A stretch of DNA of 18,885 nt, taken from JAICTV01 sp035634055 (GTDB lineage: Bacteria > Planctomycetota > Phycisphaerae > Tepidisphaerales > Tepidisphaeraceae). The position numbers and the translations under genes were made by a program. Below are positions 14,726-18,885 of this stretch, one piece after another. The stretch spans positions 1 through 18,885 of the forward strand of contig DASQDR010000190.1 of the NCBI GenBank assembly GCA_035634055.1, written 5' to 3'. The notes beneath the pieces are model-generated. The model was not told the DNA's origin, did not search any database, and worked only from the letters and a program-made list of their open reading frames with translations. Each line of letters starts with the position of its first letter. Position 1 is the stretch's first letter.

Positions 14726-16088
14726 GCGGATTCGATATTTCCTCGCGCGGCGGCCAAACGAACGGTCCCTGGTTCCACCGCTGCATTTTCATGTAGTAGG
14801 TCGCTTCGCCGGTCGCGGGGACGACGAGGTTCTGCCAGACCTGGCGGGTGTTGCGGGGGAACTCGACGGTCACGTCGCGCGTCCCCGGCTCGACGCGCAG
14901 CGGCAGGACGTACGTGGTCCGCGGCAGCATTTCCCACTGCCGCACGTCCGCCTGGCTGGTCGCCTTGAGCAGCAGGCCGGTACCGATCAAAGCGCCGGCG
15001 ACCATCAGGTCCGTGCGCTGCCGGGCGCCGTGCCCGTGCACGCCGCGCAGCCCCTCGACCGCCCCGCCGACGAGCAGCCCGGTGCCGATCGCCGACTTCA
15101 CCGTGCGGATCGTGTCGATGCTCTGCCACTTGCGGTCCTGCGCCAGCGCCAGGAGGTCGACCGGCGGCTGGGCGAACTGCCAGACCGGCACCTCGCGCCC
15201 GTCCACGCGGACGATCGGACGGGGGAGCGGGCCCTCCTCCATCGGCGTCGGTCCGAAGCCGACCATCGCGCCGTCAAAGTCCGTCACCTTGCGCGGCCCG
15301 TAGCCGTAGTCCACCACCAGCAGCAAGTTCGACGACGCGTTCAGCGCCTCGCTGGCCAACGGCGCGAGCTGCGGGAACCGCCGGGCGACGAACTCGAAGT
15401 TCGCCTTCGCCAGATCATCGCGCCCCAGCCGCTGGTAGCTCTTGGCGAGCATGAGCGAGGCGAGCGCGAAGTTGCTGTCCACCTCGCGGGCGTTGCTGTC
15501 GGGCTTGTCCGGGTCGGCGTCGCGCAGCTTGAACAGCGCGTTCTCGAACGACGCCCGCGCGTTCTGGTAGTCCTGGCGGGCGTAGTAGACGACGCCGAGG
15601 TAGAAGCTGGCCATGGCGCGCTCGAACGGCTCGCCCTTCCAGATCTTGATCTTCTCATCGACCAGCACGGCCCCGAGGGTGCGCCCACCGTCGTTGACGC
15701 CGGTGGCGTTGATCACCTCGACCGCGCGGAGGAACGCGTTCTCCGCCTCGTCAAAGTCCTGGGCCGCCAGCGCGGTCGAGCCGAGGCGGAGGTTGTTCAG
15801 GACGAAGTCCTCGTCGGGCTTCTCCGCCATCGGCTTGAGGGTGTCGATGGCGCGCGGGTAGTCGCCGGCGTGGAAGCTCATCACCGCGCCGGCGATCTTC
15901 TCCTGCCGCTGCTGGTTGGCGCAGCCGGTGCAGAGGATCAGCAGCAGCAGCGCCAGCGCCCCCGCCCAGGCCGCCCCGCCCGCCCCTGCCGCCCGCCCAT
16001 TTTTCCGCCGACGCGGCCGCCGGCCGTTGCTATGGTGCGCGGTGGCGAGGGGGAAATTGCGCTCTTTGACAACCGAAGATGCTTGCAA
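14694..16088 (-). CDS. COG3014-like TPR lipoprotein
   Basis: An envelope lipoprotein. The core begins after LALLLLILCTGC, a lipobox-like signal end. Next come TPR-like helices (FHAGDYPRAIDTLKPM; LNNLRLGSTALAAQDFDEAENAFLRA; MASFYLGVVYYARQDYQNARASFENAL; SYQRLGRDDLAKANFEF) and a beta-rich C-terminal part (LLLVVDYGYGPRKV; LMVAGALIGTGLLLKATSQADVRQWEMLPRTTYVLPLRVEPGTRDVTVEF). This resembles the COG3014 lipoproteins that accompany LpoB-type genes in proteobacteria. The start is uncertain. TTG at 16088 is the nearest in-frame start, but gives a long, basic 55-residue lead. The next ATG at 16376 would read through a tandem repeat and overlap the previous gene. An ATG at 16000 fits a normal signal peptide but is out of frame by one base. 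The C-terminal end is encoded by an inverted repeat. Confidence 0.82.
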   Translation of the reverse strand: MQASSVVKERNFPLATAHHSNGRRPRRRKNGRAAGAGGAAWAGALALLLLILCTGCANQQRQEKIAGAVMSFHAGDYPRAIDTLKPMAEKPDEDFVLNNLRLGSTALAAQDFDEAENAFLRAVEVINATGVNDGGRTLGAVLVDEKIKIWKGEPFERAMASFYLGVVYYARQDYQNARASFENALFKLRDADPDKPDSNAREVDSNFALASLMLAKSYQRLGRDDLAKANFEFVARRFPQLAPLASEALNASSNLLLVVDYGYGPRKVTDFDGAMVGFGPTPMEEGPLPRPIVRVDGREVPVWQFAQPPVDLLALAQDRKWQSIDTIRTVKSAIGTGLLVGGAVEGLRGVHGHGARQRTDLMVAGALIGTGLLLKATSQADVRQWEMLPRTTYVLPLRVEPGTRDVTVEFPRNTRQVWQNLVVPATGEATYYMKMQRWNQGPFVWPPREEISNPQSAKSETMRQ

Positions 16089-16138
16089 TGCGTGCGGCCC
16101 GTGCGGCCCGGCCCGGCGGGCGTCGCCCAGAGTGATTT

Positions 16139-16261
16139 GCGAAAACGAACCCAATTTGTCAGGAGGTATGAAAGGCGAAAACGAACCCAATCCGCCCCGC
16201 GCAGTAAAACGCGAAAACGAACCCAATCCCGCGCGCACGGCGAAAATGCAAAACGAACCCA
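16139..16261. repeat. Tandem array with exact 36-bp period
   Basis: The 17-mer GCGAAAACGAACCCAAT occurs at 16139, 16175 and 16211, and a degenerate fourth copy has its AAAACGAACCCA core at 16250. The cores start at 16142, 16178, 16214 and 16250, exactly 36 bases apart. Intervening 19-mers differ but tend to end in A-rich sequence. The array lies in the gap between the second LpoB-like gene and the TPR lipoprotein gene and is much A-richer than its surroundings. It is read as 12-residue repeats in any frame, which explains several long spurious frames. Confidence 0.92.
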
Positions 16262-16321
16262 CCGCGGCGCGCGCGCCGCCCAACCGTCGGCCGGGCCACG
16301 AGATGTGCTGCGGCTTCGCAA

Positions 16322-16873
16322 TCAATCGCCAAATCCTTTGACGGCTACCTTCTTTACGTCGTACGCCGCCGTCCATAGGACGGATCGGTCGCGAAGGTCC
16401 ACCAGCTCGTACCGGCAGACGTAGTAGCTCGAGCGGCGCTTCGAATCCTCCTCAGCCAGCGAGCTGAAGACGGCCGTGAGGGCGTAATCCGGGTTGATCG
16501 CGCCGGGCGGCGGGCCCAGCTCGACGTCGCTCAGCTCGCGCTGCCGCAGGGCATGGTAGCCGTCGCGGTTCATGATCCAGGTGAACTGCTGCGGCGCGTG
16601 CCGGCTCAGCAGCGTGCGGACGCGACCGACGAACGCCTCCGCCGCCCCGCGCGGCAGCACCTCGGCGCGCATCCGGTTCTCCACCGGCTGCACCACCACC
16701 CGCAGCGCCCCGCGCTCCCCGACCGCCCGCTGCACCTCGGCGTCGGAGGCGATCCGCATCGCCATGTCGTCGGTCATCTGCACCAGGTCGATGCCCGACA
16801 ACGCCGTGCTCTGCCCACCCTTCACCGCCGACGCGCAGCCGACGGCGAGCAGGAGTAAGCCACCGATGAACAC
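16322..16873 (-). CDS. LpoB-like lipoprotein (second paralogue)
   Basis: A lipoprotein of about 183 residues related to LpoB, the outer-membrane activator of penicillin-binding protein 1B. The body matches the neighbouring LpoB-like protein segment by segment: DLVQMTDDMAMRIASDAEV, VVVQPVENRM, FVGRVRTLLSRH, GAINPDYALTAVFSSL and SYYVCRYELVDLRDRSVLWTAAYDVKK. The signal peptide is FIGGLLLLAVGC. The start is doubtful: GTG at 16873 lies inside an inverted repeat element and leaves a signal with no positive n-region, while in-frame TTG 16918 or ATG 16990 would add repeat-encoded residues (including HR). No ribosome binding site is clear. The stop is 233 bases from the proposed start of the TPR lipoprotein, with the 36-bp array between them. 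Confidence 0.8.
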   Translation of the reverse strand: MFIGGLLLLAVGCASAVKGGQSTALSGIDLVQMTDDMAMRIASDAEVQRAVGERGALRVVVQPVENRMRAEVLPRGAAEAFVGRVRTLLSRHAPQQFTWIMNRDGYHALRQRELSDVELGPPPGAINPDYALTAVFSSLAEEDSKRRSSYYVCRYELVDLRDRSVLWTAAYDVKKVAVKGFGD

Positions 16874-17006
16874 CGATGAGCACCGATGGAGAGAGAAGGA
16901 TGAAGGAGGAAGGCACAAGGATGAAGCGCCACCGCGGGCGCCCGTCGGTTCCTCCTGCGTGAATCTCCCTCCTTCTGCATCGGTGTGCATCGGTGCCCCA
17001 TCGGTG
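16861..17006. repeat. Inverted element with CACCGATG triplets at both ends
   Basis: The left end has CACCGATG at 16861, 16871 and 16881; the right end has the reverse complement CATCGGTG at 16978, 16988 and 16999, so each end is a triplet with 10-11-base spacing. Purine-rich sequence (AGAGAGAAGGATGAAGGAGG on the left; its counterpart near 16960-16977 on the right) continues the symmetry inward. The element fills the gap between the two LpoB-like genes and overlaps the likely start of the downstream one. Similar ACCGATGAACACCGATG strings are, from memory, common dispersed repeats in planctomycetes and other bacteria. Confidence 0.85.
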
Positions 17007-17015
17007 GCCAAATTC

Positions 17016-17591
17016 CTAGCGCTCGACGCGCACCTCGTACATATTCGTCCAGGCGATCTCGCGCGTGCGCAGGTCGGAGAGCTGGAAGGTGATCTGGTAG
17101 TAGCTGGTCCCGCGGTTGGGCAGCTCGTCGATGCGGGCCCACAGGGCGTAGTCCGGGTTGATCCCCTTCGGCCCCGGGCGCGATGGGGACGAACCCTGCC
17201 CGTAGTCGTCGCGCTCGCGCTCCAGCTCGCGGCTCTGGAGCTCCTGGAGCTTGGCGCGGTTCTCGATGAGCTGCACGCGCCCCTTGCCGTTCTGCGCCAG
17301 CTTGCTCTTGAGCCGCTGGAGGAAGACGTCCAGGTCAAAGCGGCTGTTGACCGTGCGATTCTCCACGCGGTCGACCACCATCGTCCAGCGCGTCTGGCTG
17401 GCGTTGAGGTTCGGGTCGGACAGCAGGTCCATCGCCATCTGGTCCGACGCCTGCACCACGTCCTTGCTCTGAAGCCCGCGGTCGCGCGGGTCGAGCTGGG
17501 CGACGTCCGGGCGGCGCGTGCCGTAGTCCTTGCGGCACCCGCCCAATACCGCGGCGAGCACCGCCGCCGACAAGATCATGTTCCTGGTCAT
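17016..17591 (-). CDS. LpoB-like penicillin-binding protein activator lipoprotein
   Basis: A 191-residue lipoprotein of the LpoB family, proteins that sit in the outer membrane and stimulate peptidoglycan synthases. A signal peptide (MTRNMILSAAVLAAVLGGC) ends in the lipobox LGGC at Cys19. The body has the family pattern: LQSKDVVQASDQMAMDLLSDP, VVDRVENRTVNSRFDLDVFLQRLKSKL, VQLIENRAKLQELQ, GINPDYALWARIDELP and SYYQITFQLSDLRTREIAWTNMYEVRV. The start at 17591 is well supported by AGGAG eight bases upstream. It heads the minus-strand lipoprotein block, with the paralogous LpoB-like gene and the COG3014-like gene downstream, a grouping also seen in proteobacteria. Whether it activates a PBP in this organism is an inference from family. 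Confidence 0.9.
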   Translation of the reverse strand: MTRNMILSAAVLAAVLGGCRKDYGTRRPDVAQLDPRDRGLQSKDVVQASDQMAMDLLSDPNLNASQTRWTMVVDRVENRTVNSRFDLDVFLQRLKSKLAQNGKGRVQLIENRAKLQELQSRELERERDDYGQGSSPSRPGPKGINPDYALWARIDELPNRGTSYYQITFQLSDLRTREIAWTNMYEVRVER

Positions 17592-17925
17592 CTTTCGAGC
17601 TCCTGTTGGTCGCGCGGTCGCGGGGGGCGCTGCCCCGGGGTCCGGCCGCGAACGATACGGGTCGTCCCGCGGGCGGGCAATCTTGACACCCCACGAGCCC
17701 GCCTTAGGTTGAGACACGCGACCGGCCGCCGACGCGAGTGCGCGCGTCCGTACGGTCCGGCGCGTCGGCGGGTCCGGATAAACCGGGCCGGCGGGGCGGG
17801 TCGCCTGCCCCCACGGGTCGGATCGGCCGGCGCGATCCCATCCTTTACCGCCCTCGCGTGTCCAGAGGGATGCGGCGACCGAGCGGTCGGGACCTGGGGT
17901 TTATCGGCTATCGAAGGAGGCTGAC
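17592..17925. other. Divergent promoter region between two lipoprotein genes
   Basis: These 334 bases hold no supported gene. The plus-strand promoter candidate is described separately. On the minus strand, TTGCCC (complement of 17675-17680) and TATCGT (complement of 17652-17657) with a 17-base spacer could drive the LpoB-like gene. A GC hairpin (CCGGGGCAGCGCCCCCCG on the minus strand) lies in that leader. The segment from 17711 to 17910 is rich in CCGG/CGGTC motifs and shows nothing else. Confidence 0.55.
17683..17710 (+). promoter_or_regulatory. Candidate promoter for the downstream lipoprotein gene
   Basis: TTGACA (17683-17688, consensus) and TAGGTT (17705-17710) with a 16-base spacer. 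Transcription from about 17717 would give a leader of roughly 210 bases before the GTG at 17926, unusually long for this window. Confidence 0.5.
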
Positions 17926-18885
17926 GTGCGTCGTGGTGCGAGCGTGCCGGCTGTAACCATCGGGATCATCGCCGCCGCCGGCTGGGCGGTGGTCGGTGGC
18001 GTGGTCGTCGTCGGGACCGTCGGCGGGTGCCGCTCGGCGTCGCCCCCGCCGCGCGTGGCGGTCCCGAGCCATGCCGACGGCAGCCCGGAGATCACCTACC
18101 GCCACGACCCGGTCAAGCCCATGCCCGCGCCCGGCGGGCGCGCCGCCGACGACGAGCTGGCGGGGGCGCAGTTCGACGACCCGCCGCTGGTCACCCAGCG
18201 CCCGCCCGAGCAGCGCGCGTTCGTCGAAGCCTACAACCGCGTCGGCCGGCCGCGCATGGCGGTGCTGGTCAACCCGGTGCTGGCGGGCGGGTCGCAGGAC
18301 GAGCTTCAGGCCCGCGCCATCGACTACGCCGCCATGGAGACGATCCTGGCCGACTGGATCGGCGCCAACGGGCAGGTCACGCTGATCTCTCCCACCGCCG
18401 CCCGCCAACGCCTTAGCCCCGAGCAGGTGCGCGACCTTCAGACTTCCGGCAGCACGACCAGCCCCGCCGCCCAGCAGGTGGCGCAGGACCTCAACGCCGA
18501 CGTCTTCGTTCAGGTGCGCGTCGAGCCGACTCGCCAGGCGAACCAGCCGGCGGCGCGGATCGTCTCCGAGGCGGTCAACGCCCGCGGCGGGCAGTCCGTC
18601 GCCCGCGCCGTCGTCGACGTCCCGCCGCCGCTGGAGAAGACGCAGATCAACCGCTACACGCGCTTCGTCGCCCGCAAGCTAATGGACGACATGACCGGCG
18701 CCTGGAGCACGATGCCCGGCCCCGCCGCCAGCGGCGCCAGCGGGGAGTCGCAGGCGATGCCGCCGCAGCAGCAGTCGATGCCGGTGCAGCGGCAGTCGGC
18801 GGCACCGCCGTCGTCGCCGCCTTCGGACAGTGGGTTTGCCGCGCCCGCGCCGCAGCAGCCACCGCTGGCGCAGCCGCCGGCGCCT
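17926..18885 (+). CDS. Putative envelope lipoprotein with Pro/Gln-rich tail, 3' end missing
   Basis: The frame is open for 320 codons and runs off the window. The GTG start is fixed by a perfect AAGGAGG at 17914-17920. A basic VRRG n-region and hydrophobic segment lead to TVGGC (Cys35), a lipobox. The body (AFVEAYNRVGRPRMAVLVNP; YAAMETILADWIGANGQVTLISP; AQQVAQDLNADVFVQVRVEPT; YTRFVARKLMDDM) alternates strands and helices like the LpoB/CsgG-type periplasmic domains of the neighbours, but I do not recognise a family firmly. After about residue 265 it becomes Pro/Gln/Ser/Ala-rich low complexity, which may be a cell-wall-spanning linker. It is transcribed divergently from the LpoB-like genes and probably belongs to the same envelope set. 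Confidence 0.8.
   Translation, partial: MRRGASVPAVTIGIIAAAGWAVVGGVVVVGTVGGCRSASPPPRVAVPSHADGSPEITYRHDPVKPMPAPGGRAADDELAGAQFDDPPLVTQRPPEQRAFVEAYNRVGRPRMAVLVNPVLAGGSQDELQARAIDYAAMETILADWIGANGQVTLISPTAARQRLSPEQVRDLQTSGSTTSPAAQQVAQDLNADVFVQVRVEPTRQANQPAARIVSEAVNARGGQSVARAVVDVPPPLEKTQINRYTRFVARKLMDDMTGAWSTMPGPAASGASGESQAMPPQQQSMPVQRQSAAPPSSPPSDSGFAAPAPQQPPLAQPPAP

Noticed and set aside
16139..16261. CRISPR array
   Set aside because: The repeat is only 17 bases and not palindromic, the intervals share sequence, there are four units, and no cas gene is nearby.
14649..16424. 591-codon plus-strand frame across the lipoprotein region
   Set aside because: It is the shadow of the COG3014-like gene and runs through the terminator and the 36-bp repeat array; no recognisable domain.
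16572..17924. 450-codon plus-strand frame opposite the LpoB-like genes
   Set aside because: It is antisense to two clear lipoprotein genes, crosses the inverted repeat and has no coherent domain.

Overview
The window is GC-rich DNA of about 70% G+C from what looks like a member of the Planctomycetota, probably the Phycisphaerae/Tepidisphaera side. The main pointer is a secreted beta-helix protein that starts with a variant of the planctomycete 'LEPRxLLS' N-terminal motif. Gram-negative-type lipoprotein genes and sparse, partly SD-less gene starts are consistent with that. The assignment rests on protein character, since there is no rRNA or tRNA here.

Layout. 1-3528: the 3' part of an M20 amidohydrolase gene converges on an endonuclease III-like DNA glycosylase gene, which follows an HD-domain phosphohydrolase gene on the minus strand. 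3634-4005: a small exported cupredoxin. 4051-5844: a citramalate synthase gene (cimA, first step of threonine-independent isoleucine synthesis) behind what looks like a complete transcription attenuator: promoter, an 18-residue leader peptide with an Ile-Ile-Ile run, an antiterminator pairing and an intrinsic terminator. 5870-7934: a small AF2212/DUF104-like protein, then uppS and cdsA, the usual pairing of undecaprenyl-diphosphate synthesis with CDP-diacylglycerol synthesis. 8238-8954: a Tat-exported ferritin-like protein whose helices seem to be in circularly permuted order. 9095-11302: the LEPR/Pmp-repeat beta-helix protein with about 150-residue internal repeats. 11586-12993: an ECF sigma factor overlapping an RskA-type membrane anti-sigma factor. 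13154-14233: mutY on the minus strand. 14376-14603: a DUF4926 protein. 14694-17591: three minus-strand lipoprotein genes (a COG3014-like TPR protein and two LpoB-like proteins). 17926-18885: a divergent lipoprotein gene cut by the window end.

The lipoprotein block (14.6-17.9 kb) is the accessory-looking part. Three unrelated repeats sit exactly at its gene boundaries: a nested palindrome with a 16-bp-stem terminator (14607-14725), a tandem array with an exact 36-bp period (16139-16261), and an inverted element with CACCGATG triplets at both ends (16861-17006). Two of them run into coding sequence and supply the start or the tail of a lipoprotein.

The strongest candidate for an undescribed system is the isoleucine-type attenuator of cimA. 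Next are the permuted ferritin-like protein and the 36-bp array.
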